Positions 9,649-18,237 of a stretch of 64,000 nt of DNA are shown here, in pieces (within the stretch, counting starts at the first letter, position 1; every line of letters begins with the position of its first letter). This DNA is from Geothrix sp. GTDB lineage: Bacteria > Acidobacteriota > Holophagae > Holophagales > Holophagaceae. The stretch spans positions 434,001-498,000 of the forward strand of contig NZ_CP126625.1 of NCBI RefSeq assembly GCF_030219325.1, read 5' to 3'. The notes under the pieces were generated by a model. The model was not told where the DNA came from, did not search any database, and saw nothing but the letters and a program-made list of their open reading frames with translations. A program made the position numbers and the translations under genes.

Positions 9649-10986
9649 CTAGAGCACCTTTCCCGGGTTGAAGATGTTCTGCGGATCCAGGGCCTGCTTG
9701 ATGGCGCGCAGGGCCCGCAGCTGGGCCGGATCAGCCAGGGCCAGGAAGGCCTTGCGTTTGGCCAGGCCGATGCCGTGTTCTCCGCTGAGGGTGCCGCCCA
9801 GGCTGAGGGCCAGCCGGAAGAGATCCATGAGCTGCTGCTCCAGCTGGGTGGGCTCGGCCTCGCCCGCGGCCAGCAGGTTCACGTGCAGGTTGCCGTCCCC
9901 CAGATGGCCGTAGGTGACGGCGGGAATGCCGAGGCGGTCGAGCCCGGTGAAGAACTCCCGGAGGCGGCTGCGGGGCACCACGATGTCCTCGCTGACCTTC
10001 TTCGGATGGCGCTCCTTCAGGAAGGCGCTGGTCATGCGGCGCACGGCCCAGATGCCCTGGCGCTGGCGCGCATCGGAGGCGATCTCCAGGCCGTCGGCCA
10101 GGGGCCCCAGCAGGTCGAGCAGGCCCTCGAGGAAGGGTTCCGAGGTGCAGCCGCGCTCATCGAATTCGAGGATGGCCAGGGCCTCGCCGGGCAGGCGCCG
10201 GGCCTCCTCCGGGCCGTGGGCGCGCAGCTCCGCCAGCACGGCGGGGTCGAAGAACTCGAAGGCGCTGGGCAGGTAGCCCGCGCCGCAGAGGCGCCCCGGC
10301 AGATCCAGCAGATCCTCCCAGCGTTTCACGGGAAGCAGGAGGGTGGCGAATTCCCGCGGCAGGGGCGTGAGGCGCAGGGTGGCGCCCACGATGAAACCGA
10401 AGAGGCCCTCACTGCCGATGAGCAGCTGGCCGAGGTTGGGGCCGGCGTTGGCCTTCACGCTGCTGATGCCGAAGGTGTGCACCTCGCCATCCTCGAGCAG
10501 GGCGTCCACGGCCAGGACCCAGTGGCGGGTCATGCCGTACTTGCAGGCATTGGGGCCGCCGGCGTTGGTGGCGAGGGTGCCGCCCAGGGCACAGCTCTCC
10601 CAGGAGTTCGGGTCCGGCGGGTAGAAGAATCCCTGGGCTTCGGCCGCAGCCTTCACCTCGCGGAGGGGCGCGCTGGCCGGGGCGCTGAGGCAGAGGTCCT
10701 GGGGCGACACCTGGATCTCGCCGGGCCACTCGGAGAAGTCCACCACCACGGAGCGTCCGGTGGGGAGGCAGCCGCCGGCCTTGCCGGTGCCGGCGCCCCG
10801 GGGCACGAGCCCGAAGCCTTCGGACTTGGCCCGGGAGACCAGCTCGCGGAGGGCCCGGGGACCGTGGGGCTTCACCACCGCCAGGGGCAGGACGCCGCGC
10901 AGGTGGGATTCGTCCTGGAGGAAGGGCGCCAGATCGCCCGGATCCAGGAGGACCTTGGCCTCGGGTAATTCCAGGAAGGCGTTCAT
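9649..10986 (-). CDS. FAD-linked oxidase, glycolate/D-lactate dehydrogenase type
   Basis: A 445-residue flavoprotein of the GlcD/D-lactate dehydrogenase family. The PCMH-type FAD-binding domain covers about 35-215, with the pyrophosphate-binding segment PRGAGTGKAGG and GGTLATNAGGPN. The C-terminal FAD-oxidase domain contains YGHLGDGNLHVNLL and GEHGIGLAKR. It oxidises a 2-hydroxyacid; which one cannot be told from sequence. No iron-sulfur domain and no adjacent glcE or glcF is present. It converges on the HDOD gene, overlapping the predicted true end of that gene by a few bases. Confidence 0.88.
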   Translation of the reverse strand: MNAFLELPEAKVLLDPGDLAPFLQDESHLRGVLPLAVVKPHGPRALRELVSRAKSEGFGLVPRGAGTGKAGGCLPTGRSVVVDFSEWPGEIQVSPQDLCLSAPASAPLREVKAAAEAQGFFYPPDPNSWESCALGGTLATNAGGPNACKYGMTRHWVLAVDALLEDGEVHTFGISSVKANAGPNLGQLLIGSEGLFGFIVGATLRLTPLPREFATLLLPVKRWEDLLDLPGRLCGAGYLPSAFEFFDPAVLAELRAHGPEEARRLPGEALAILEFDERGCTSEPFLEGLLDLLGPLADGLEIASDARQRQGIWAVRRMTSAFLKERHPKKVSEDIVVPRSRLREFFTGLDRLGIPAVTYGHLGDGNLHVNLLAAGEAEPTQLEQQLMDLFRLALSLGGTLSGEHGIGLAKRKAFLALADPAQLRALRAIKQALDPQNIFNPGKVL

Positions 10987-11032
10987 GGATCCAGTGTGAC
11001 GGATTCAACTTCCCCCAGGTAAGCTGGCCCTC

Positions 11033-13546
11033 ATGTCACCGTCCTACGCGCCGTCCCCCCGGGCCCGCCGGGGCCGGTATTTGCAGATCCTGGGCCATGT
11101 GACGCCTTGGCTTGTGCTGATGCTGGGACTCGGCGGGACGATCTGGGCCTGGCGCGCCCTGACGCTGCAGGAGCGCTCGTTCCAGACCAGCCGCCTGGAT
11201 GGGGCTCTGGCCCAGACCCGGGAGGCGGTGGAGCACCGCGTCGAGGAGCAGACCAAGCTGCTGCTCGGGGCCCAGGGCCTGGTGGTGGGGCGGCCCCACC
11301 TGGTGGCCGAGGATTGGCGGGCTTTCGTCGCCAGCCTGGACCTGCGGCGCCTCTCGCCGGGGACGCGGCTGCTGGGCTTCGTGCCCCGCGGGGTCTTCGA
11401 AGGGCGACCGGGCGCCTCGCCCATGCTGGAGCGGGAAGGGGACGCGGTCCTGATGGGGTCCAGGGGGCTGCTGAGTCTCCCCGGCTTTCAGGAAGTGGCG
11501 GCCAGGGCGAGGGACCTGGGTGAGCTCTCGGTGTCCGGGCGGCTGGATCTACCGGGCGAGCAGGTGCCCTCCATCGCCTTCGTGTTCCCCGTCTTCCGGG
11601 ATTTTGCCGTTCCGGCCGATCAGGCGGCCCGCCGGGCGGGCTTCCAGGGGCTGGTGGTCTGCCTGGCCGATGGCCATGAGATGTTCCGGTCCATGTATGG
11701 AGCCAGCCCCATCGCCGACCTGGACGTGGAGATCTATGACGAACCGTCCTGCCGGGCGGAGGGGCTGCTCTACGACCGCGATCTGTGCATGACGAGGCAG
11801 GGTTCGGCCACCGCCTACCGCTCCGGGGCCAGACACACGCTCATGTCGGTGGGCGGCAAGCGATGGACGCTCGTGGTGGGCTTCCTGCCGGCCGAGGCGG
11901 GCCCCCTTGTCGACCGGCCGCGCATGGTGGCGATCGGGGGGGCCTTGGCGAGCCTGCTGGCCTTCGGGTTGACCCTGTTCCTGGCCTATGGCCGCTCAAA
12001 GCTGGAAGGGCTGGCGCACCAGCTCCGGGAGAGCGAGGCCAGGTTCCGGTCCGTGGCAGAGACGGCCTCCTGCGCGATCTTCATCTATTCCGACCGCATC
12101 GAGTACATGAACGAGGCCGGCTCCCGGATCACCGGCTTCTCCCTGGGCGAGATCGTGGGACTGCCCTTCTCGAAGCTGGTGCATCCCCTGGACCAGGAGC
12201 TGGTGTCCTCCCGCGCCAGGGCCCGACTTCGGGGCGATTCCGTGCCCCTCCGGTACGAGTTCCGGCTCCAGACCAAGCAGGGTGAGACCCGGTGGATCGA
12301 TTTCGCCGCCGGAACGGTGACCCTGGGTGATCAGGTATATGGCCTGGGCACGGCCTTCGACGTCACGGAGCGCGTGAAGGCCAACGAAGCCCGGCTCAAG
12401 GTCGAACGCAAGCTGCTGGAGGCGCAGCGGCTGGAGAGCCTCGGACTGCTGGCCGGGGGCGTGGCGCACGATTTCAACAACCTGCTGACGGTCATCCAGG
12501 GTAATGCGGGCATGGTGCGCGAGGCTGTGGACGATCCGGAGCTGGCCCAGACCTGCCTCTGGAACATCGAGGAGACCTGTCGCCGGGCCTCGGACCTCGT
12601 GCGGCAGATGCTCGCCTACTCGGGACGGGGCACCGTCCAGTTCCAGCGGCTGGACCTGAACCGCCTGATCCAGGACATCGCGCAGCTGCTCAGCGTGTCC
12701 ATCGCAAAATCCATCACCCTGAAGTACGACCTGGCCGAAACCCTGCCCCCGGTCTCGGCCGACGCCGCCCAGCTCCAGCAGGTGGTGATGAACCTGGTCA
12801 CCAACGCAGCGGAGGCCATCGGCGAGGCGGAGGGCACCGTGACCCTGCGCTCCGGGGTCCGCGAACTCGGCGAGACCGATGTGACCGGCCTGCGCGTGGC
12901 CGAGGCCCTGAATCCCGGTCTCTTCGTCTTCCTGGAAGTGGTGGATACCGGCTCGGGCATGGACGGGGAGACCCAGGCCCGCATCTTCGATCCCTTCTTC
13001 ACCACCAAGTTCACGGGCCGCGGCCTCGGCCTGGCGGCCATGCAGGGCATCGTCCGAAGCCATGGCGGTGGCGTGGACATCCAGAGCCGACCGGGCACGG
13101 GAACCCTCTTCCGGGTCTACCTGCCCGCACAGAGCGGGGCGGTCCACCCCGTGGCGGTCCCGGAGCCTGCCGCGGACCAGACCAGGGTGGTTGGAGAGGG
13201 CCTGGCGTTGGTGGCCGATGACGAGCCGGGCATCCGCGATTTCGCCCGGCGCGTCCTGGAGCGCACGGGGTTCGAGGTCATCGTCGCGGAGGATGGCCTC
13301 GAGGCCATCGAGCATGTGCGCGCCCATCAGGGGGAGCTGCGCCTCGTGCTGCTGGACCTGACCATGCCGAAGCTGGGGGGCGAGGAGGCCCTGCTGGACA
13401 TGCGGGCCATGGGGTACGCCGGCCCGGTCATCCGGTGGAGCGGGTACGTCCTGAACGAGGTCGCACCGGACCCCAAGGCCCCCTTCCTGCGGAAGCCCTT
13501 CAGCGCGGGCGAATTGCTGGCGGCGGTGGGAAGGGTCCTGAGCTGA
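11033..13546 (+). CDS. CHASE-PAS hybrid sensor histidine kinase
   Basis: An 837-residue membrane sensor. A first membrane segment (about 20-45) and a second (about 300-325) bracket a periplasmic CHASE domain. A PAS domain (about 335-450) follows, then HisKA with the phospho-acceptor in [17 protein letters not shown], an HATPase domain with MNLVTNAAEAI and GRGLGLAAMQGI, and a C-terminal receiver with the acceptor Asp in LVLLDLTMPKLGG. The ligand is unknown. It closely parallels the kinase at 45376-48009 in domain order. It is divergent from the FAD oxidase and has no adjacent response regulator. Confidence 0.9.
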   Translation: MSPSYAPSPRARRGRYLQILGHVTPWLVLMLGLGGTIWAWRALTLQERSFQTSRLDGALAQTREAVEHRVEEQTKLLLGAQGLVVGRPHLVAEDWRAFVASLDLRRLSPGTRLLGFVPRGVFEGRPGASPMLEREGDAVLMGSRGLLSLPGFQEVAARARDLGELSVSGRLDLPGEQVPSIAFVFPVFRDFAVPADQAARRAGFQGLVVCLADGHEMFRSMYGASPIADLDVEIYDEPSCRAEGLLYDRDLCMTRQGSATAYRSGARHTLMSVGGKRWTLVVGFLPAEAGPLVDRPRMVAIGGALASLLAFGLTLFLAYGRSKLEGLAHQLRESEARFRSVAETASCAIFIYSDRIEYMNEAGSRITGFSLGEIVGLPFSKLVHPLDQELVSSRARARLRGDSVPLRYEFRLQTKQGETRWIDFAAGTVTLGDQVYGLGTAFDVTERVKANEARLKVERKLLEAQRLESLGLLAGGVAHDFNNLLTVIQGNAGMVREAVDDPELAQTCLWNIEETCRRASDLVRQMLAYSGRGTVQFQRLDLNRLIQDIAQLLSVSIAKSITLKYDLAETLPPVSADAAQLQQVVMNLVTNAAEAIGEAEGTVTLRSGVRELGETDVTGLRVAEALNPGLFVFLEVVDTGSGMDGETQARIFDPFFTTKFTGRGLGLAAMQGIVRSHGGGVDIQSRPGTGTLFRVYLPAQSGAVHPVAVPEPAADQTRVVGEGLALVADDEPGIRDFARRVLERTGFEVIVAEDGLEAIEHVRAHQGELRLVLLDLTMPKLGGEEALLDMRAMGYAGPVIRWSGYVLNEVAPDPKAPFLRKPFSAGELLAAVGRVLS

Positions 13547-13558
13547 CCTGGTCTCCGG

Positions 13559-13627
13559 TCAATTGACCAGCGTCCCCACAGGCTCCCCATTGACCGCGGC
13601 CACGAGGTTGCCAGGCTTGTTCATGTC
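13559..13627 (-). pseudogene. Displaced copy of the last 22 codons of pyrH
   Basis: This 69-base stretch reads on the minus strand as the last 22 residues of PyrH ([18 protein letters not shown] then TLVN) plus a TGA stop, and aligns base for base with 13795-13863, the real 3' end of pyrH. The two copies differ at five bases, all at third codon positions and all synonymous. Similarity stops abruptly at 13628, where it enters unrelated sequence. It has no start and is not expressed as a gene. The pattern resembles the old gene end left behind by an element that integrated at the 3' end of pyrH. Confidence 0.85.
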
Positions 13628-13794
13628 GCGACCACCGGGTGACGGAGCAGGCTCCTGTGGAGCCTGCGTAGTCGGGACCCGGTGAGGAGCGAATCAGGCT
13701 GGAGTGGGTCGGGAACGGACGCCGGTTGAGCCCGTGGAATCGGGATCTTGTAAGGAGCGAATCACGCTTACCCGTGCACTGGAATTTTGAGGTT
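13628..13794. repeat. Non-coding scar with two 29-base imperfect direct repeats and a hairpin
   Basis: Between the two pyrH ends lie two similar 29-mers at 13672-13700 and 13740-13768, both beginning TCGGGA and sharing AGGAGCGAATCA. A perfect 9-base hairpin (GCAGGCTCC 13647-13655, GGAGCCTGC 13659-13667) precedes them. A looser third copy may lie at 13627-13653. I see no believable coding frame here. Confidence 0.6.
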
Positions 13795-14499
13795 TCAGTT
13801 GACCAGCGTCCCCACAGGCTCGCCATTGACCGCGGCCACCAGATTGCCGGGCTTGTTCATGTCGAAGACGAGGATGGGGAGCTTGTTGTCCATGCACAGC
13901 GCGATGGCGGGCGCGTCCATGACCTTCAGCCCCTTCTCGAGCACGTCCTGGAAGCTGATGTGGTCGAAGCGGGTGGCGGTGGGGTCCTTCTTGGGGTCGG
14001 CGGTATAGATGCCATCCACGTTGGTGGCCTTCATGACCACTTCGGCGTTGACCTCGTTGGCCCGCAGCGCGGCGGCGGTGTCGGTGCTGAAGTAGGGGTT
14101 GCCGGTGCCCGCGCCGAAGATGACCACGCGGCCCTTCTCCAGGTGGCGCGTGGCGCGGCGGCGGATGTAGGTCTCGGTGACCTTGGGCATCTCCAGGCCG
14201 CTGAGGGTGCGGGTGTGCACCCCTTTGTGCTCTAGCGCGTCCTGCAGGGCCAGGGCATTGATCATGGTGGCCAGCATGCCCATGTGGTCGGCGGTGGTGC
14301 GGTCCATGCCCTTGGTGGCGCCGGCCACGCCGCGGAAGATGTTGCCGCCGCCGATGACGAGGGCCACCTCCACCCCCATCTCGCGGATGGTCTTCACCTG
14401 GTCCGCGATCATGGACACCACGGCGGGATCGATGCCGCCCTTCTGCTCGCCCATGAGGGCCTCGCCGGAGAGCTTGAGGAGGATGCGCTTGAATCTCAT
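13795..14499 (-). CDS. pyrH: UMP kinase
   Basis: A 234-residue amino-acid-kinase-fold enzyme that phosphorylates UMP to UDP in pyrimidine nucleotide synthesis. Family motifs are KLSGEALMG at the N-terminus, [10 protein letters not shown], and the [12 protein letters not shown] segment. The ATG at 14499 begins [14 protein letters not shown] and has GGAG upstream; the longer open frame to 14547 is not supported. It follows tsf on the same strand, the common bacterial order rpsB-tsf-pyrH. Its last 22 codons have a synonymous twin 236 bases downstream of its stop. Confidence 0.95.
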   Translation of the reverse strand: MRFKRILLKLSGEALMGEQKGGIDPAVVSMIADQVKTIREMGVEVALVIGGGNIFRGVAGATKGMDRTTADHMGMLATMINALALQDALEHKGVHTRTLSGLEMPKVTETYIRRRATRHLEKGRVVIFGAGTGNPYFSTDTAAALRANEVNAEVVMKATNVDGIYTADPKKDPTATRFDHISFQDVLEKGLKVMDAPAIALCMDNKLPILVFDMNKPGNLVAAVNGEPVGTLVN

Positions 14500-14530
14500 G
14501 GGTGCTCCGGGAACTGGGTAAAGCCTAGCC

Positions 14531-14558
14531 CAAAAAAAGGGCGGCACGGATGCCGCCC
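14531..14558 (-). terminator. Rho-independent terminator after tsf
   Basis: Read on the minus strand, GGGCGGCA and TGCCGCCC (14539-14558) form a perfect 8-base stem with a 4-base loop, followed by seven T (14532-14538). It separates tsf from pyrH, so pyrH may depend on readthrough or on its own promoter. Confidence 0.88.
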
Positions 14559-14579
14559 TCGTTCGGTCGATTCAAAACC

Positions 14580-15230
14580 TTACTTGGCGGCGGCAACTTC
14601 CGCGGCGAAGTTCTCGCTGCGCTTCTCCAGGCCCTCGCCCATGATGTACTTCGTGAAGCGGCGGATGCTGAGCTTCTCGCCGATCTCCGCGGTCTTCTGC
14701 GACAGGTACTGCTGGATGGTGAGGTCGGGGTTCATGATGAAGGGCTGCTCGAGGAGGCAGACCTCCTTGAAGATGCTGTTCATCTTGCCCTCGACGATGC
14801 GCTCGACGATGTTGGCGGGCTTGCCGGTGGCCAGGGCCTGCTCGGTGGCGATGCGCTTCTCGGTGTCCAGGAAGTCCTGGGTGACCTCGTCCTTGGTGAC
14901 GAAGCGGGGCGCGGGATCGGCGGCCGCGATGTGCATCGCGATCTCCTTCACCAGGCGCTGGAAGGCCTCATTGCGGGCCACGAAATCCGTCTCGGAGTTC
15001 ACTTCGACCAGCACGCCCACGCGGCCGCCGGGGTGGATGTAGGCTTCCACGATGCCTTCGGCGGCGATGCGGTCGGCCTTCTTGGCGGAGGCCGCCAGGC
15101 CCTTCTTGCGGAGCCACTCGTTGGCCTGCTCCATGTCGCCGTTGCTCTCTTCCAGGGCCTTCTTGCAGTCCATCATGCCGAGGCCGGTCTTCTCGCGCAG
15201 TGCCTTCACGTCTAGGGCGGTGAATGCCAT
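14580..15230 (-). CDS. tsf: Elongation factor Ts
   Basis: A 216-residue translation factor that exchanges GDP for GTP on EF-Tu. The N-terminal signature LREKTGLGMMDCKKAL is clear, followed by the conserved NSETDFVARN. The ATG at 15230 has AGGAG upstream; 18 further in-frame codons upstream are not part of the protein. The protein is shorter than the E. coli form and corresponds to the compact form seen in many phyla. It sits between rpsB and pyrH. Confidence 0.96.
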   Translation of the reverse strand: MAFTALDVKALREKTGLGMMDCKKALEESNGDMEQANEWLRKKGLAASAKKADRIAAEGIVEAYIHPGGRVGVLVEVNSETDFVARNEAFQRLVKEIAMHIAAADPAPRFVTKDEVTQDFLDTEKRIATEQALATGKPANIVERIVEGKMNSIFKEVCLLEQPFIMNPDLTIQQYLSQKTAEIGEKLSIRRFTKYIMGEGLEKRSENFAAEVAAAK

Positions 15231-15313
15231 GTCATCTCCTGATCGTTGGGGATTCAGAGCATCAGCCATCAGCGGGTGGACCACCGATGGCTGACGAATG
15301 GGTGGGTTTGGGT

Positions 15314-16066
15314 CTAGCCCTCGACTTCCATCTTTTCGGCCATCATCTTCTTCATGTCGTCGCTGTCGCCCTTGTCCCGGAAGGACTGGCGCCCCTCGAG
15401 GATGGAGTCGGCCACGCGCTCGGAGAAGAGCAGGATGGAGCGGATCGCGTCGTCATTGGCGGGGATCACGTAGTCCACCATGTCGGGATCGCAGTTGGTG
15501 TCCACGATGCCCACGACCTTGATGCCGATCTTCTTGGCCTCGGTGACGGCGATGTCCTCGCGGTGCGGATCGATGACGAAGATGACGTCGGGCAGGGCGC
15601 GCATGTCGCGGATGCCGTGGAAGGAGGCCTCCAGCTTCAGGCGGGTGCGGTTCAGGGTGAGCAGTTCCTTCTTGGAGAGCAGGGCCGTGCGGGCGGGATC
15701 GGCCAGGGTGGCCTCGATCTCGCGGAACTTCTCTAGGCTCTTCTTGATGGTGGCGAAGTTGGTCAGCATGCCGCCCAGCCAGCGGTTGTTCACATAGAAG
15801 GCGCCGCAGCGGGCGGCCTGCTCGGCGATGAGCTCCTGGGCCTGGGGCTTGGTGGCCACGAAGAGGAAGTTCTTCCCCTCGGAGGCGGACTTGGTGAGGA
15901 AGTTCGCGGCGGTGTTCCAGAGGCGCAGGGTCTTCTGGAGGTCAATGATGTAGATGCTGTTGCGGGCCCCGAAGATGTACTTCTTCATCTTGGGGTTCCA
16001 ACGCTTGGTCTGGTGTCCGAAGTGGGCACCGGCCTCGAGGAGTTCCTTCATCTGGATGGCAGCCAT
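15314..16066 (-). CDS. rpsB: 30S ribosomal protein S2
   Basis: A 250-residue ribosomal protein with the typical start MAAIQMKELLEAGAHFGHQT and the RWLGGMLTNF and VDTNCDPD motifs. The ATG at 16066 is preceded by GGGAGG; the open frame runs six codons further but lacks a ribosome site there. It heads the rpsB-tsf pair. Two hairpins in its leader may relate to S2 autoregulation. Confidence 0.97.
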   Translation of the reverse strand: MAAIQMKELLEAGAHFGHQTKRWNPKMKKYIFGARNSIYIIDLQKTLRLWNTAANFLTKSASEGKNFLFVATKPQAQELIAEQAARCGAFYVNNRWLGGMLTNFATIKKSLEKFREIEATLADPARTALLSKKELLTLNRTRLKLEASFHGIRDMRALPDVIFVIDPHREDIAVTEAKKIGIKVVGIVDTNCDPDMVDYVIPANDDAIRSILLFSERVADSILEGRQSFRDKGDSDDMKKMMAEKMEVEG

Positions 16067-16084
16067 GCTGGCCTCCCTGGTCAA

Positions 16085-16159
16085 GCGGCGAAGGCGCCGC
16101 GGGTGGGATGAAAGGCTTTGGGTTGGTTCCCTCGGCCCGAATCGTCCGCTTGCGCGGAC
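16085..16159 (-). promoter_or_regulatory. Structured rpsB leader
   Basis: Two perfect 6-base hairpins lie in the rpsB 5' region: GTCCGC/GCGGAC at 16144-16159 and GCGGCG/CGCCGC at 16085-16100, the latter shortly before the ribosome site. S2 is known to repress its own mRNA in other bacteria; whether this structure does so is inference. Confidence 0.35.
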
Positions 16160-16162
16160 CGG

Positions 16163-16198
16163 AAAAAGCAGAAGGGGGAACCGGTTGGCTCCCCCTTC
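16163..16198 (-). terminator. Terminator after rpsI
   Basis: On the minus strand GAAGGGGGA and TCCCCCTTC (16171-16198) form a 9-base stem with a 10-base loop, followed closely by five T (16163-16167). It ends the rplM-rpsI transcript before rpsB. Confidence 0.8.
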
Positions 16199-16208
16199 CA
16201 GAGAACGA

Positions 16209-16601
16209 CTAGCGCTTGCTGAACTGGAAGCGGCGACGGGCGGCCTTGCGACCGGGCTTCTTGCGCTCCTTCATGCGGGGGTCGCGGGTCAGGAGACCGG
16301 CGCCGCGCAGGAGGGACTTGAGCTGGTCGTTGTAGCCGAGCAGGGCGCGGGAGATGCCCATGCGGATGGCCGAGGCCTGGCCGGCGGGGCCGCCGCCGCA
16401 CACGCTGATGATCATGTCGAACTTGCCGTCGAGGTCGGCCAGCACCAGGGGCTGGTGGACCATCATGCGGAGCACGGCGTTCGGGAAGTAGTTCTCGAGG
16501 CTGCGGCCGTTGACGGTGATCTTGCCGGTGCCGGGGCGCAGGAAGGCGCGGGCGGCCGCGCTCTTGCGGCGACCGGTTCCGTAGTTCTGGGAAATGGCCA
16601 T
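16209..16601 (-). CDS. rpsI: 30S ribosomal protein S9
   Basis: A 130-residue protein with the conserved [17 protein letters not shown] start and the basic C-terminal tail ending QFSKR, whose last residues reach the decoding site. The length is normal. It follows rplM by 13 bases, the near-universal L13-S9 operon. Confidence 0.97.
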   Translation of the reverse strand: MAISQNYGTGRRKSAAARAFLRPGTGKITVNGRSLENYFPNAVLRMMVHQPLVLADLDGKFDMIISVCGGGPAGQASAIRMGISRALLGYNDQLKSLLRGAGLLTRDPRMKERKKPGRKAARRRFQFSKR

Positions 16602-16614
16602 GGGGTCCTCGCCT

Positions 16615-17049
16615 CTACTTCTGGATGGTCAGGATCTGGGGCTGCTGGGCGGACTGATCGTGCTCGGGGCCCGCGTAGACCTTGAGCTTGCGATACATCG
16701 CCCGGCCGAGGGGGCCCTTGGGCAGCATGCCCTTGACCGCGCTCTCGATGATGCGCTCGGGGAAGGTCGCCTTCATCACCTCGGCGCGGACTTCCTTCAT
16801 GGAGCCGGGCTGGGTGGTGGTGCGGCGGTAGAACTTCTGCACGCCCTTCTTGCCCGTCAGCACGGCCTTGTCGGCGTTGATGACGATCACGTGGTCACCG
16901 GTGTCGAGGAAGGGGGTCCAGGTCGGCTTGTTCTTGCCGGAGAGGACGTCCGCCACGGCGGTGCTCAGGCGGCCCACGGCGACGCCGGTGGCGTCGACCA
17001 GGAACCACTGGCGCTTGACATCATTGGCTTTCGGGAAGTACGTGCTCAT
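16615..17049 (-). CDS. rplM: 50S ribosomal protein L13
   Basis: A 144-residue protein with the family signatures [16 protein letters not shown] and [19 protein letters not shown]. The ATG at 17049 has a purine-rich site (GGAGCAGG) upstream; the frame continues to 17109 but those codons overlap leader sequence. It is the first gene of the rplM-rpsI operon and has a good sigma-70 promoter 70-100 bases upstream. Confidence 0.96.
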   Translation of the reverse strand: MSTYFPKANDVKRQWFLVDATGVAVGRLSTAVADVLSGKNKPTWTPFLDTGDHVIVINADKAVLTGKKGVQKFYRRTTTQPGSMKEVRAEVMKATFPERIIESAVKGMLPKGPLGRAMYRKLKVYAGPEHDQSAQQPQILTIQK

Positions 17050-17085
17050 GGCCTGCTCCGGAATCACGTTCGATCCGCAAACACA

Positions 17086-17100
17086 CCACCCCATGGGTGG
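17086..17100 (-). promoter_or_regulatory. Hairpin in the rplM leader
   Basis: CCACCC/GGGTGG form a perfect 6-base stem with a 3-base loop in the 5' leader, about 37 bases before the rplM start. It could be an autoregulatory L13 target; this is inference from position only. Confidence 0.25.
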
Positions 17101-17118
17101 AGAATTCACAGAAGGGAA

Positions 17119-17147
17119 AGCTTATCGCTGGCGGCCCGGAGGGTCAA
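17119..17147 (-). promoter_or_regulatory. Sigma-70 type promoter for rplM-rpsI
   Basis: On the minus strand TTGACC (17147-17142) and TAAGCT (17124-17119) are separated by exactly 17 bases, a good match to the housekeeping consensus, in the gap between the PseG-like gene and rplM. Confidence 0.6.
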
Positions 17148-17157
17148 GCCGGGATTT

Positions 17158-18237
17158 CTAGGCCTGGCCGCCGGCGAGGCGCCACAGCTCCTGAACGATG
17201 CGGGAGGCGGCCATGCCGTCCACCAGGGCCATGCCGTCCCGGACCTGCTCCTGGCGGTTGTCCTGGCCCTCGGGGCCCAGCCACTGGGCCAGGGCCTCCC
17301 GCACGATGGCCAGGTCAGCCTCGGGGCCCATGCCCAGGTCGAAGCAGCCATTGGCCAGGGCCAGGTCGGAGAGGATGCCGTGCTGGCGTTCGTTCTGGCC
17401 CCAGACGGTGGCGGGGACGCCCATGCAGAGGGCTTCCGCGAGGGTCACCCCGGCCGAGCACCAGATGGCGTCGAACTCCGGAATGCGGCGGGTGAGGCCC
17501 GGCAGGCTGCGCACCACGGTGCAGCCCGGGAAGGGATCTCCCTGGATGCCGTTGGGGGCGAGTACCGTGCAGGCGCCGCGCCAGCGGTCCTCGGCCGCGA
17601 GCCGGGCCAGGGTGTCGTAGGCCTTCTGGGCCAGGTTGGGTCCGTCGCTGCCGCCGAAGGTGACCAGCAGCTTGTGGACGGCCAGGGGCTGGAGCGGCAT
17701 CCGCTTGGGCCGCAGGCCCAGGGCCGCCTTGTCGACCACGATGAAGTGCGAACCTCGCAGCACGCGACAGGGGCCGGAGGTGGTCTCGAAGGGGCGCACC
17801 TTGCAGCCGTTCACCACCTTCACGGGATGGTCCGGCCAGCGCACGCCCTCGAGGAAGGGCTGGAAGAGGAGGTCCGCCGACTCATGGGCATCGGTGTCGT
17901 CCTCCATCACGGCCACCTTCAGGGGCCGCAGGGCCTGGAGGAAGGCCGCGGTGGTGTCCCACTGGTCCACCAGGACCACGGCGGCGCGGGCCTTGAGCGC
18001 TTCGGGCAGCGGCGCGTGGAGGGCCTCGCCGAGGTCGCTCACCTCGCAGGCGAGGGGCTCGTCCAGGAAGGGATGGGTGCCGCCGCCCACGCGGCGGGCG
18101 CGGTCATCGCCCGTGATGGCGAGACAGACCTGGCCGCCGAGGCCGCGCCAGGCCTCCTGCAGGGCGAGGGCCCGGGCCACATGGCCCAGCCCAAGGCGCA
18201 GATCGGCGTGGACGCGGAGGATCAGCAGGGGGGACAT
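17158..18237 (-). CDS. PseG-like nucleotide-sugar hydrolase
   Basis: A 359-residue GT-B-fold protein resembling UDP-2,4-diacetamido-trideoxy-altrose hydrolase PseG and related SpsG proteins. Family signatures are GLGHVARALAL near the N-terminus, LVTFGGSD in the middle and CSAGVTLAEALCMGVPATVWG. PseG removes UDP in pseudaminic acid synthesis. No other pse gene is near, so the actual sugar is uncertain. It lies upstream of rplM on the same strand but is separated from it by the rplM promoter. Confidence 0.7.
   Translation of the reverse strand: MSPLLILRVHADLRLGLGHVARALALQEAWRGLGGQVCLAITGDDRARRVGGGTHPFLDEPLACEVSDLGEALHAPLPEALKARAAVVLVDQWDTTAAFLQALRPLKVAVMEDDTDAHESADLLFQPFLEGVRWPDHPVKVVNGCKVRPFETTSGPCRVLRGSHFIVVDKAALGLRPKRMPLQPLAVHKLLVTFGGSDGPNLAQKAYDTLARLAAEDRWRGACTVLAPNGIQGDPFPGCTVVRSLPGLTRRIPEFDAIWCSAGVTLAEALCMGVPATVWGQNERQHGILSDLALANGCFDLGMGPEADLAIVREALAQWLGPEGQDNRQEQVRDGMALVDGMAASRIVQELWRLAGGQA

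Noticed and set aside
13500-13826. Minus-strand frame of 108 codons over the pyrH scar
   Set aside because: No family resemblance, Ser/Arg/Pro-rich, and it spans repeats and the end of two genes.
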